From assembly GCA_963931865.1 (NCBI GenBank), contig OZ007507.1, positions 721,139 to 785,138 of the forward strand: a stretch of 64,000 bases of DNA, given 5' to 3'. Shown piece after piece: positions 45,163 through 57,800 of this stretch. This stretch comes from Axinella damicornis. Taxonomy: Eukaryota > Porifera > Demospongiae > Axinellida > Axinellidae. Numbering within the stretch: position 1 is the first letter of the stretch; every line of letters begins with the position of its first letter. Position numbers and translations under genes: made by a program. The notes under the pieces are model-generated. The model was not told the DNA's origin. It worked only from the letters and a program-made list of their open reading frames with translations, and did no database searches.

Positions 45163-45272
45163 TACAGAGGTTTCCGGAGTCCTTGCAATTTTCAGGCCAG
45201 AATGAAACACCGGAAGTCACGTGAATGCAAAATTCAAATCATAAGAGCTCGAGCGCTCTCGATCTCACAGAA

Positions 45273-45371
45273 ATGGCTTTGTGTGAACCGGGGTGGAAAA
45301 GCGCTTACAGCAAAGACTTACGCCGGGTCCTACAATGGTATTCTGTACACCGATCACCGGTAGGCTGACTA
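45273..45371 (+). pseudogene. Possible transposase N-terminal fragment
   Basis: Short frame MALCEPGWKSAYSKDLRRVL followed by QWYSVHRSP, then a stop, with a donor-like CCG|gtaggc. The AYSxDLRxR pattern resembles the first helix of the helix-turn-helix in Tc1/IS630-like transposases. Only about 30 codons, so weak. Confidence 0.3.
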
Positions 45372-45680
45372 GTAAGAAGACGCGATTGGGCGCTTTGCGG
45401 TCGAATTACTTGCTGAACCTGTCGAATTGACATCCTGCGGTATAGCATTCCAACTATGAGTCGTAAACGCTGCCTGGGTCTGCTAGTCTCTCTACTGTAT
45501 ACGTAGCTCGCATGTATGACAACTCATGACTACTATACGCTGATTGGTCAGAGAACTGCTGTCATGTGACTTCCGTTCTACAAATTCATGAATAAGCCAG
45601 TTGCACGCAAGCGAAAGTATTCACGGAATGTATGACGTCACATCCGGTTGCTCTATTGCAGCTACGTTAAGTATTGCAGT

Positions 45681-46020
45681 GGTGGATTGGCGTAGTGGGA
45701 TAACATCTTGACTAGGAGCCCAGCTAGGCGGTGGTGCCGCAGGTTCGATCCCCAGAAGTGGCGTTTGTTTTTCTGGTGGGGTAAATGTCTGTGTGTACGG
45801 CCTGTGTATGGGCTTTGGTGTGCACACAGCATTGTTAGCCTTCCGCCAGTTAAGCAGCGTTACTGAAGGGTTCAAGCCGTGTTGGAGGACTGGTCAAAGC
45901 GCTCACCTTGAAATCATCCTTTTACTGATGTATTTTGTGACTTCCCATTTACACCTTTGCTTTATATCACCACTTTTCATTTTTTCATCGACCGTCATCA
46001 CATATTTTTATTAACTTCAA

Positions 46021-46052
<32 letters not shown>

Positions 46053-46064
46053 AAGAAAAAAAAA
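45681..46064 (+). mobile_element. tRNA-derived SINE with poly(A) tail
   Basis: Box A TGGCGTAGTGG and box B GGTTCGATCCC lie at tRNA-like spacing in the first 75 bases, followed by about 250 bases of unrelated body and an A-rich tail (46017-46064). Flanked by a 12-bp target duplication AAGTATTGCAGT (45669-45680 and 46065-46076). Inserted into one arm of a larger inverted-repeat element. Confidence 0.92.
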
Positions 46065-46854
46065 AAGTATTGCAGTCAATGGCGAAATCGGTAGGTGGGC
46101 GTTTGAAATTTGCGCGTGATTAAAACTATGCCGATCAGACAATTTAAGTGACCGCGGCGATAAACAAGGGACCTGGACGTTCAAGACGGTGAGCGAAGTG
46201 TGAGAATCGGTTGAAGTACGAACGAGAACAAAGCGGTCTTGCTACGTCTACAGCCCCCCTGCCTCCAGTGTTCAGGCTCTGTTGCTGCATAGCTAGATTA
46301 TTATACTTCGAAGGTATTAGCTATGGTTTCTGTGACGCTTACTGCCGCGGACATACCGGGAGCAGACCTGAGCGAGCTGTTGGTTCTCTTTTGGCATCGC
46401 TATCGGGAAAAGTGCCTGGCCAAGCTCGTGACTGCGATCTCAGCTGCCTGCCATCCATCCAAAACACGCTGAACCATCTCGGTCTCGTACCTGGATCGCT
46501 TGGAAATCGGTGGAAGAAGGCGCTCGGATCCTGGCTTGGGTTGTTGCGACAACAAGTTACAGGTATGTCCAGCATACTCCGTTGTTCTCGTTCGTACTTC
46601 AACCGATTCTCACTCTTTGCACACCGTCTTTACCGCGAGGTCCCTTGTCAAACACCACAGTCGCATGAACTGTGTAATCCGTATGGCTTTAGTCACGCGC
46701 AGGTTTCAAACCGCCCCCTGCCAATTTTGCCATTCACTGCAATACTTAACGTGGCTATAAAAGAGCAACCGGATGTAACGTCACGTCAATCAAATTCCTT
46801 CGCTCTTGTGTGCAACTGGCTTATTCAGTTGCAAGATCTCTGAAAACCTCTGTA

Positions 46855-47431
46855 TACAATATTAATGGCAATCGCCACGTGTATACACGTGCACAAGTTT
46901 TAATTGGTTGTGACGCAATTCGCGTTACATCATCACGACTATAAACCGCGTGCGCAACTATAAAAGGAGGAAGCAGCAGAGGGCACAAACAATAAAACCG
47001 AAACATTAACTAGTTTACCTCGTTCTTAATTGATGACGTTAAGACTACAAATATCGAGACACTCTTTTTGACATCATAACTTGTGGATTCGGGGAAGAAG
47101 TGCACAGCTGTCCTCCACGCGGGAACGTACGTTTAGAGTGGTGGCTGCCCTCCTAAAGGCTGAGCCTAAATAGATGTGAGGGTCGGGCGTCCGGCAGAAC
47201 GGACCAGAGCTGGTGGAAAAGTCAGTGAGAGGGGAAAAAGGCCGACTCTAATGAGAGCCCACCATAACTATCACCGTATTAAATTGCGGGACAGCTCTGT
47301 TCACCTCCCTACACGGTAGTATCATGACCTAGCTTAGAATGGACTGTTCTCTAGCCTGTTAGAGAACCAGCAAGTGTAAACTGTTTGTGCAGGACCAGAA
47401 ACGTCCCTTCTCGTATCACAGATAACTCAAT
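46855..47431. other. Upstream region of SBNO; possible promoter or LTR remnant
   Basis: CTATAAAAGG at 46958 (TATA-like) is followed about 33 bases later by AATAAA at 46991. The spacing is like U3-R of an LTR, but no matching second LTR or TG...CA ends were found, so it could be an ordinary promoter. SBNO 5' UTR probably starts in here. Confidence 0.35.
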
Positions 47432-48782
47432 ATGTCAGGTGGTCTCGGTGATATTCTCTCCCTAGCACTGGAGCAGACTGGCGTTGGGATGCTTCCCACG
47501 CCCCATGTTGCTGTGGAGGACCCCACCAGCATTCTCAGTGCAGCTGCTGGTACAATTGACAACTCCGTACTTTCAAGCGACATAGGTGCGCTTACAGAAG
47601 GACTGTTTTCGAGTTTACATGGTACCAAAGTTTCCACATCAATGGATACTTCGTATGAAGCTATGCCCCCTCAAAGGATGAGAAGCAATGGCCCTAATAC
47701 AACTGGGAACGCTGGTTTTCCTGCACCTTTCCCTTCATCCACGGGGTGTGGTTTTAATGCTTGCTCCACGGGCGGTGGGAACCACACTGAACTCTGTGAC
47801 ATTGATCTCAAAGATCTGGATGACTTGCTCTCAGATGATAGCTCAAATGTAGCAACTGTCCCTGGTCAAAACTCTGCGATTTCCGTTCCAAATGCACTGG
47901 ATTCCATCCCATACCAGACCTCTAATCACAACGCACATTCAAGCACCGCATTTCCCGCCTACGATGAGCTATCCGAACTATTGAATGACACAGGTACAGA
48001 TTACTTGGAAAGTATTACGCAGCAACTTGATACCGCCTCATCTTACCCTGCAACGTTCAGTACCCCTTTCGCCAGGGAGTTAATCAATCCGGCTGCTTCG
48101 TTCCCAAATGCTGCGGCCATTATCACAAGTTCAAGCAGTGGCTCTCACTCCGCTATGAGGTTCAACGTGAGCTCAGTCATTGAGCAGGTTTCTCAGCCTG
48201 CTCAGTCCGTTCAACTGGAGTCATCTCGTCCCAACTGTTTCATCGGAAGGACTGGACCGTCTCCGGTCGTGGTGCCCTTGGTAGCAAAGCCTGCTACAGC
48301 TCTCAGTAATGGCAGGTAAGAGGATCACTTCTTGGAGACACAAGTCCGGGAAGTTGATGTAGAGGTCATAGAGAATGGGTAGCGTCAGTCCCGGACAAGT
48401 GCTGGTCACTTCAAGTTGCATGGTTGTTTTGGCCTGGGACCGGGACTAGAGAATAGGTAGTTATTGGGACAGATTTAGGTTGCACTGCATAGTTTCTCTG
48501 AAGAATGCACTTTCTACATGTCACTGATTTCCTTGTGATTATGTACAATTATCAAAGCCATGTCTGTCATATTTAATGATGTCACTCTGATGTCATTTCT
48601 GAGGAGGTTAATGTACTACACTTTATGTATTACACCTTCCAGGGATTCTTTGCTGGCATATTCAAGAGCTCAAAGCATTGTGACTCCAGCAGAGACTAAA
48701 CAACAGGTAAATCCATTACGCTACACTTCTCCCTAGCCTCGTTCTCAGGCCCGAGACGGGGAGCCTGGGAACGAGGCTAACT

Positions 48783-48814
<32 letters not shown>

Positions 48815-51800
48815 ACACTGGTACACTGATTGCTTGTGATGCACCTACACACTCTGACACTTCGTTGTGCCCTGTAGTGCACGTGGCGCTACATCCGCAT
48901 AGCACATAGCCTTATACCGCAAACATTTGTGGGTACGTATAGCACCAGGTGCACTGCAAGGGCATTCAACTACAAAACTCAGCTATTACAATTTTACTAG
49001 TTGCACTGACGTGCTTTGTTAGTGCAGAGTGAGACGTAACAGGCCAAAGACATAATATACAATTTCCTCCACCCCCTTCTCTTCTCACCACCACTTTCCA
49101 CTCCCACTGCCTTCCTCTTCCACTCCCTTCCTCTTCCACTCCCCTACTCCCCCTCCTCTCCCACTCCCACTCTCCCCCTCCCCTTCCATTCCCACTCTCT
49201 CCCTCCCCTTCCACTCCCACTCTCCCCCTCCCCTTCCACTCCCCTTCTCCCCCTCCTCTTCCACCCCCCTTCCTCTTCCACTCCCCTTCTCCCCCTCCTC
49301 TCCCACTCCCCCTCCCCTTCCACTCCCACTCTCTCCCTCCCCTTCCACTCCCACTCTCCCCCTCCCCTTCCACCCCCTCCTCTTCCACTCCCCTTCTCCC
49401 CCTCCTCTTCCACCCCCCTTCCTCTTCCACTCCCCTTCTCCCCCTCCTCTCCCACTCCCCCTCCCCTTCCACTCCCACTCTCTCCCTCCCCTTCCACTCC
49501 CTCCCATTCCACTCCCCCCTCCCCCTCCCCTTCCACTCTCCCCCTCCCCTTCCACTCCCCTTCTCCCCCTCTTCCACTCCCCTTCTCCCCCTCCTTTCCA
49601 CCCCCTTCCTCTTCCACTCCCACTCTCCCCCTCCTCTTCCACTCCCCCTCTCCCCCTCCCCTTCCTCTCCCCTTCTCCCTCTCCTCCCCCTCTGCAGGTG
49701 GCAGGGGAGGACTCGGACGACGAGGATGAGCAGTTCACAGCAGCAGACACATACACCAACTACAAACCTGCCAAGTGTATGTTTGTCTGCCCGGCTGCAG
49801 TACCATGCACGGCTGGTTGTTGTTCCCTGAGATAGTTATCACAGTAGGCAAAGAATGTAAAGTTTTGGTCTGGTAATATCCACTCTAGTTGAATTAGTGT
49901 ACAATGTTGGTGGACAGCAGGTATACAACACTTGCGGTTTCAGCATTGCATCATTGTGTTCCTTTTATCTGGTGGCCATTGATGGGCTGACCACTGATGG
50001 CCGACCATTGATGGCTGACGCTGACCACCACCCCCATTGTTGTACGGAACTTAACTGTTCGATCTCCTTGGCCTATAGGACAATCACCAGTTTTCTATTT
50101 ATTATGGATGACATCAATTGAAGACACTCTTAGGACAGACTACTAATGACATATGAAGACGGCCTTAGGACAGACGAAACATGCCATCCATTTTGGGGGT
50201 GTATGAGTATCAGGCCAATACAATTCATTTTTGTATGTTCTCTTATGCAGTGAAAATAGGGTTCGTTCATCCAGATCCCATAGTGGAGTCAAGGTAGGTA
50301 CCCCACGAGGACTGTCTTGTATCTCTCCTAGAGTGCATGTCTTGTCTCTGGCTATAGCTGTCTGAGACATCCAGGCTGTGGGGTCTGGGACCAAGAGTAG
50401 TCCTAGATACGCATTGTGCCCCTCCCTTCTTTCCTTGAGAGATTGAGTAGCCATCCATGTTTGTGTACAAAAATACCAATAGCCATTTGTTCATGTATCC
50501 CTCCAGCTCTCTGTCGAGTGTTGAACCTCCACAAGTGTGGTTTGATCTGAAGTTGCCAGCTCACGTGATCGACGAGGCATGGTTGTCCTCGTTGCAGTTG
50601 GAGTCTGTGGTGTATGCTTGTCAGCAGCACATGAACATCCTCTCCGATGGGACCCGGGCTGGATTCCTCATTGGTGAGGGAGGAGAGGTTGGGAGAGGAG
50701 AGGGCGGGGAAGGAGAGGATAGGGGAGGAGAGGATAGGGAAGGAGAGGATAGGGGAGGAGAGGATAGGGAAGGAGAGGATAGGGAAGGATAGGTTGGGAG
50801 AGGAGAGGGCGGGGAAGGAGAGGATAGGGGAGGAAAGGATAGGGAAGGATAGGTTGGGAGAGGAGAGGATAGGGAAAGAGAGGTTGGGAGAGGAGAGGGC
50901 GGGGAAGGAGAGGATAGGGGAGGAGAGGATAGGGAAGGATAGGTTGGGAGAGGAGAGGATAGGGGAGGAGGAGATAGTGTACGTGGGTGGAGAGGTGTTT
51001 TGGGGGGGGGGGGGGGGGGGGGGGATAATGTGGGAGGAGAGGTTGGGGTGGAGTGGGTACTGAGATGAGGCGAGAAGGGAAGTGAGGGAGGAAGGAGAGG
51101 AGGAGGGAGGGTGAGGGAGTGGAGTCCTCCATTGCTTTTAACTAGTCCTATCATCTATGCATCCATCATTCATCTATCTTGTGCGTATCTGTCTATCTAT
51201 CTACCTATCTATGTATCTGTTTCTGTAGGTGACGGTGCAGGAGTAGGCAAGGGCAGAACTGTGGCAGGTACTCAATTCAAACAATCCCCCAAGTATGTAT
51301 TGCATGCTTGTCAAACCAGTCTTCACTCTGCAGGCATCATCTACCAGAACTACTTGGAAGGGAGAAAGAAAGCATTGTGGTAGGACATGTGTAGCAGCCT
51401 CATTCCCAGGCCGTTCAGTCTTCAGTCTATTGTTCAGTTCCGATAATTTCAGTTACAGTTTGTTGTAATGCTAAAGCATTGGGGTACTATTGAGTTGATC
51501 TGATGGATGTTTGGGTATAGGTGTACCAGTAGCCTCGTTCCCACGCCACTCTCTCTCTTCCCATGTGTCCCGGGAACAAGGCTACTGTACCTGATGAGTT
51601 GATATGCACAGGTGATATTGTGATGATGAGTTAGTAGCAAGTGAGGATTTTGGGCACCGTGATGAGTTAGCAAGTGAGATATCCAATGACTATTGGCACA
51701 CAAGTTCAACTTAGCTGAATATGTGATTCTCTGGGTAGTCCTGTACATGTATAGGACACCTCTCGTTCCCTAGCAACGGCCGTGGGACTGATTGTCATGT

Positions 51801-54800
51801 CACTGAACCTTTTCTTTGCCCCCAGGCTGAGTGTCTCTAACGACTTGAAGTTTGATGCCATAAGGTATGGGCACAAGCACGTGCTCACCTCTTGTCCCTT
51901 CCCCACCTCCCCCATCCCCTTTCCTCCCCATCCCCTGTCCTCCCCTATCCCCTCTCCTCCCTTCTCCTGCTTTACCGTACAGTCATGTGTGTACAATATA
52001 AATCCCTATTAAGGACACCTTGTTGATCAGGAAATTTGATCAAGTTCCAACTTCATGTGTATCATTCTCCTGAATGAGGATGAGAACCTTGCTGTTCAGG
52101 ACCCCTTGTCCCATTAGTGGTTCATGCTATGTACGCTATTGAGAAGCTGTGGAGTATAGTGTTTCTTGTGACCTAGTTGGTCAGCTGGCCGAAATAGCTC
52201 AGTTGGGAGAGCGTTAGACTGAAGATCTAAAGGTCCCTGGTTCAATCCCGGGTTTCGGCATTTTTGTCACTCCATTTTTTTTTTACCTGTTCTTGCAATA
52301 AATTTGCCATAGTTGATCCAAGGTCAGTTGGTGATATTCAGGGTGATATTCAGCGTGTATTAATACTTGCAGGGATCTGCGAGATGTAGGAGCTAAGAAG
52401 ATTGATGTGTATTCACTGAACAAGGTGAGGTGTTTTCATGACTGCTAATCAACTTGGTCATGGCAATGAGTACACATGATGCGAATTTCTATTTTTTTCT
52501 GTTTGTGGGTTTGACTGTGTGTGTGTGTGAATACCATATAAGGCACGAAAGTGTTATTGTTGTCATTTCCTCTTCTCATGATCAGTTATAGTTGCGTTTT
52601 CCTGAATGATGACATCATATTGCATCATATTGCATCCACATGTGTACTCCTTAGTTTCACTACGGCAAGATCAGCGGGAAGCGGAATGGACGTGTACGCA
52701 AGGGGGTCATCTTTGCGACTTATTCCTCCCTCATCGGGGAGAGTTCCAGTGGAGGAAAATACCGTACACGATTCAATCAGTTGCTGCACTGGCTGGGACC
52801 CCACTTTGAGGGCGTCGTATCCTCAACACGAGTAGAGACACACTGTCATGTGTTGGTTGAGTACAACTGTATCATCCAGCCTCATTCCCATTGTCACCTT
52901 CAAGGGTGATGGGCATACGGTTGTGATAAGAGTCAAGTGCCTGCTACAGTGATGTGCTCACAGTTCGGGTCCACTAGTGCTAAAATCTAGTGCATAAGTT
53001 AATGAGTGGACTGCCGATGGACCAGTAGCCTCAAACCCCTTCTCTGCGCCTGGGGTCGAGGCTAATGAACCAGGTGTTTATGATTCCCTATGTTTAGGGT
53101 AACGTTTACATCACCTTCAGACAGACTTTATTTGGCAAAGTATTGTCTGTGTATTACCATGTTATGATTACACCTCAAAGTCAAGCAGACCATGTGTGTC
53201 CAATCAGATGGCCGTATTCCATACCTAGATAGAGGAACTCTTTCGGGGGGAAACTCTGTCTCCAGGTCATGCCCTTACTGGTACATGCCGTGTGACAGGA
53301 CAACCACACCTTGCCTAAGCAGCTTGTCCCAGTGACCTGATTGGTTGGCTAGAACCTTGGTCAAGGGTGCCAGGTTGAGAGTTGAGTCCTATTAGGGACT
53401 ATTTTGCTGTTAGAGAGATGTTTGCACCATGGACTTTCAGCTTCATGATGTCACTTCCTGCTTCATGATGTCACTTATAGTATAGTATTGCAGGCTCTTG
53501 CCAGCAGAAAGGGTTGGGCAGGGCGAGGCGGGTGTGGCTGAGTTCCCAGGCGCCTGGGAACGAGGCTAGGGAGATGGCTGTGGTTAGGTTCATGGATATG
53601 ACAATGGCAGTTCTTGTTTGTAAGAATGCATCCTCTGCACAGCCTAGCCTCTCTCCCAGGCCGTAGGGCACAGCCTAGCCTCGTTCCCAGGCCGTAGGGC
53701 ACAGCCTAGCCTCGTTCCCAGACTCTAGGGCACAGCCTAGCCTCGTTCCCAGGCCGTAGGGCACAGCCTAGCCTCGTTCCCAGGCCGTAGGGCACAGCCT
53801 AGCCTCATTCCCAGACTCTAGGGCACAGCCTAGCCTCGTTCCCAGGCCGTAGGGCACAGCCTAGCCTCGTTCCCAGGCCGTAGGGCACAGCCTAGCCTCG
53901 TTCAGACCGTAGGGCACAGCCTAGCCTCGTTCCCAGGCCGTAGGGCACAGCCTAGCCTCATTCCCAGACTCTAGGGCACAGCTTAGCCTCGTTCCCAGGC
54001 CGTAGGGCACAGCCTAGCCTCGTTCCCAGGCCGTAGGGCACAGCCTGCATGTGTGTGCAGTTTAGAGATAGTGTTTTAGGTAGCCTCGTTCCCAGGCCAT
54101 TCCCACCTCCAGATTGATCACTTGCAGTATGCAACTACAAAGGGGAAGGCCTGGGAGATTTGGTCATGTGCAGTGGCGTCGGGTAGACAGATGGTAGACA
54201 CACTGCGGGTGGTGCCTGACGGTAAGAATTCCTGATTCACATTGACCCGTCCATGACATCATGAGCATCGAACGATGCTCATGATACTGCCTTGTGAACG
54301 CTCTGGTCTCCAGCCCTCGGAGTGACATTACAAGAGAGTGTGTGCTTCCAAATTCTTTGTTGGGCACCACCCCCGTGTGATTATGGTCGGTTAGTACATT
54401 TTTGTCTGCTAGTTCTCACAGCATATGCAACGCTATTAATCTGCAACTTGAATACTTGTAAATCAGTGTTTCCCCCAAACCTAACAGGGAAGGAGGAAGC
54501 CAGTAATTCAGTCATGCATTCCAATGACCAAATCAAAAGACAGTAATCCAGGAAAAGAATGAAGCCCCCTTGTACGTAGTCTCATTCCCAGACCCAACTT
54601 CCGCATGAGGTCTGGGAACGAGACTACCTGTACCGAGGGAAGCAGTGCATATTACCCTGACTTGCACCAGCGTGCTGTGTTGCCTGCCTTGACCAGCGTC
54701 CAGATTGTTCTTGACGAGTGTCACAAAGCCAAGAACCTGGTCCCCACCGGTTCGAGCAAACCCAGCAAGACTGGGCTCACTGTGCTGCAGCTGCAGAAGA

Positions 54801-57800
54801 AACTGCCCAAGGCACGCATCGTGTACTGCAGTGCCACCGGTAGGTATACTGTACTGTCAGGAGTAGCTACTGTCATTGACCTGACACTCATTGACCTGAC
54901 ACTCATTGACCTGACACTCATTGACCTGACCTGGTGCTCATTATTGATCCTCTCACAACCAACTGTACGTTTGTTCTGCATGTGTAGGTGCCTCTGAGCC
55001 ACGCAACATGGCCTACATGTCCCGGCTGGGGATTTGGGGGCTTGGGACCCAATTCCCCAACTTTCAGGATTTCATCAAAGCTGTGGAGCGGAGGTACAGT
55101 GTGAAGGTGCTAGGGTGGGGGTGTGGGTGGAGGAGGTGTGGTTGTGGGAATGTGATGCTGTGAGGTAGTGTGGGTGGAGGGATTACTGCAGTCTGAATCT
55201 CTTTCAGAGGGGTTGGTGCCATGGAGATCGTCGCCATGGATATGAAGGTTAGTTACCTCACACTAAAATATTATGGTTCGTTTGGTATGAAGGTTCGCGT
55301 GTGATGGTGTCTGGTGCCATTTCCCAGCTCCGAGGGATGTATGCAGCTCGCCAGCTCAGCTTTGCGGGTGTGAAGTTCTCCATTGAGGAGGTTCCCCTTT
55401 CAGCTGAATTTGTGGAGATGTACAATGCCTCTGTTAAGCTGGTGAGTAACACACTTTCCTTCTTCCTCCACTAGCTGTCCTCTCTCCCCTCCACTCCTCC
55501 ACTCCCACCTCCTGCTCTATGCCCTCTTACCTGTTGGGAAACTATCCCTTTCATGTCCCCCTCCCCTCCCTCCCTCCCTCCCTCCCCTCCCCTCCCTCCC
55601 TCCCTCCCTCCCTCCCTCCCTCCCTCCCTCCCTCCCTCCCTCCCTCCCTCCCTGCCTCCCTCCCCTCCCCTCCCCTCCCTCCCTCCCTCCCTCCCTCCCT
55701 CCCTCCCTCCCCTCCCTCCCTCCCTCCCTCCCTCCCTCCCCTGCAGTGGGTAGAAGCACGGAAGTTATTTCAGGAAGCATCTGATCTCATGGACTTTGAT
55801 CGAAAGAAGTTGAAACCAATGTGGGCCCAGTTCTGGGCATCCCACCAGGTAAGGACAAACCTTGACCCCTATCAAGTCTGAGGGTCCAGATGGCCTCATT
55901 CCACCAACTCAATTAAGTACTAGTGTAGACGAGTGACGCCACAGAAATGTTTCCAAAAACGTTTCTGGAAACAATGATGCCTGCACACCGTCCTAACATA
56001 CCCTAACCTCTGACCACGCCCCTAATGAGATTCATAATGGCAGAGAATGTACGTTCCACCAACTCAATAAAGTACTGGTATAGACGAGTGACGTCACAAA
56101 AACGTTTCTGGAAACATAATGCCTGCACATGCCCTAACCTCTGACCACGCCCCTAATGAGATTCATGATGGTGGGGAATTGTACGTTCCCAGGCCTTCTG
56201 CACCTCCAGTTTTTATCACTTACAGTATTTACACACTAAGCTATCAAAAACTGGAGGTGTAGAAGGCCTGGGAATGCGAGGCTACCAGGTAGTTCAGCGC
56301 TTCTATTTCTGTACAAGAACCGCCGTAGAGTGGGTAATGAGAAGATCTGAACTGGCAACTGAACGCTGATATCTACTATGGGATCAATCGCTTTACGTTC
56401 CCTCAGATGTTGTCTGTCTGTTTTGGTGGAAACGCACCTACTAGGGAGAGCTGCACTAGCCTCGTTCCCAGGCTGCGTGGGAACGAGGCTAGAGCTGCAG
56501 GAGTAGACTCCTAGGAGAGAACTTCCTGGGACTTGAATTCTTTACTGTGTCTGCCCTCCAGCGCTTCTTCAAGTACCTGTGCATCGCTGCGAAGGTTCCC
56601 GAGGCCATCAGGCTAGCCCAGCAGGCGTTGACCGATGGAAAGGTCAGCCAGTACTTGCGTGTGTAAGGTTATAGGCACCCTAGCTCACTTGCAAAACTAT
56701 ACAGCTTTGATGTAACGGAGCCCTCCCGTCCTATACAGTAGCTTGTGATGTAACACAGCCCTCCTGTCCTGTATAGTAGCTTGTGATGTAACACAGCCCT
56801 CCTGTCCTATATAGTAGCTTGTGATGTAACGGAGCCCTCCTGTCCTGTATAGTAGCTTGTGATGTAACGGAGCCCTCCTGTCCTGTATAGTAGCTTGTGA
56901 TGTAACGGAGCCCTCCTGTCCTGTATAGTAGCTTGTGATGTAACACAGCCCTCCTGTCCTGTATAGTAGCTTGTGATGTAACACAGCCCTCCTGTCCTGT
57001 ATAGTAGCTTGTGATGTAACACAGCCCTCCTGTCCTGTATAGTAGCTTGTGATGTAACACAGCCCTCCTGTCCTGTATAGTAGCTTGTGATGTAACAGAG
57101 CCCTCAATCCTGTCTCGCTGCAGTGCGTTGTGATCGGTCTCCAGTCGACAGGGGAGGCACGCACTCTGGAACAACTGGGCCAGAACGACGGGGAGCTGAC
57201 GGGATTCATATCCACCGCCAAGTGAGCAACCTGTATTCATGGTGTCATGAATTCCATTACACTTGTGACCACAAAACCCACAAGTGTTGCAGCACAGCCT
57301 GGACTATATAAGCAGGGCAGTTTGCACTCAGAGCGCTCCGGATCCGATCGATAAATCGGTCCATCTATCAGTGGTGTACTCGTACTCAAGTACAACAAAA
57401 TTTTTGGAAGGCATATCTATGTTTGTGCCTGACTTGTCAATCACAGAAATAGTCTCGGTCCGAGACCCAAACCCACCCCTACGGATCGCATCTAGTATCA
57501 CGTGATATATACTGGAAGTGATCCGTGCTGGGGTGGAGACTATCACAGAAGAGGTTGGACACAATTTCTGTGCACATGACTATGCGCTGGGCTTGAATGG
57601 AATAATTGCATGTTTTACGTTCCTAACCTCGCCAGCCTCATTCCCAAGTCAGTATTGGCTGGGACTGAGGGAAAATGTAAATTGCCATCCTTGAAGCGAT
57701 CTGCACTGGGGTTGTTTGGGGTCTGGGGCTGAGACTACCGCTGTACATGGTTATGTTGGTGAGATGTGTCTTCTTCTGTGTATGCCCTATGTCCAGGGGC

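Larger units (their letters stand above)
45163..46854. mobile_element. Long-inverted-repeat DNA element split by a SINE
   Basis: Ends TACAGAGGTTT... (45163) and ...AACCTCTGTA (46854). Left-arm pieces 45591-45680 and 46077-46240 pair with 46575-46830: for example AATAAGCCAGTTGCAC and GTTAAGTATTGCAGT on the left, and TTCTCGTTCGTACTTCAACC near 46582 against GGTTGAAGTACGAACGAGAA near 46210. The SINE at 45681-46064 sits in the left arm. About 400 bases (45190-45590) of the left arm have no partner on the right and may be a second insertion. No intact transposase. Confidence 0.75.

Noticed and set aside
46855..47100. Solo LTR of a retrotransposon
   Set aside because: TATA and AATAAA spacing is suggestive, but I found no TG...CA ends, target duplication or second copy.
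48966..49759. Long Gly/Glu/Arg-rich open frames on the minus strand
   Set aside because: Products of the CT-rich tract before SBNO exon 3; no protein-like composition.
56697..57240. 174-codon frame of [12 protein letters not shown] repeats
   Set aside because: 38-bp minisatellite translated in rotating frames; not a gene.
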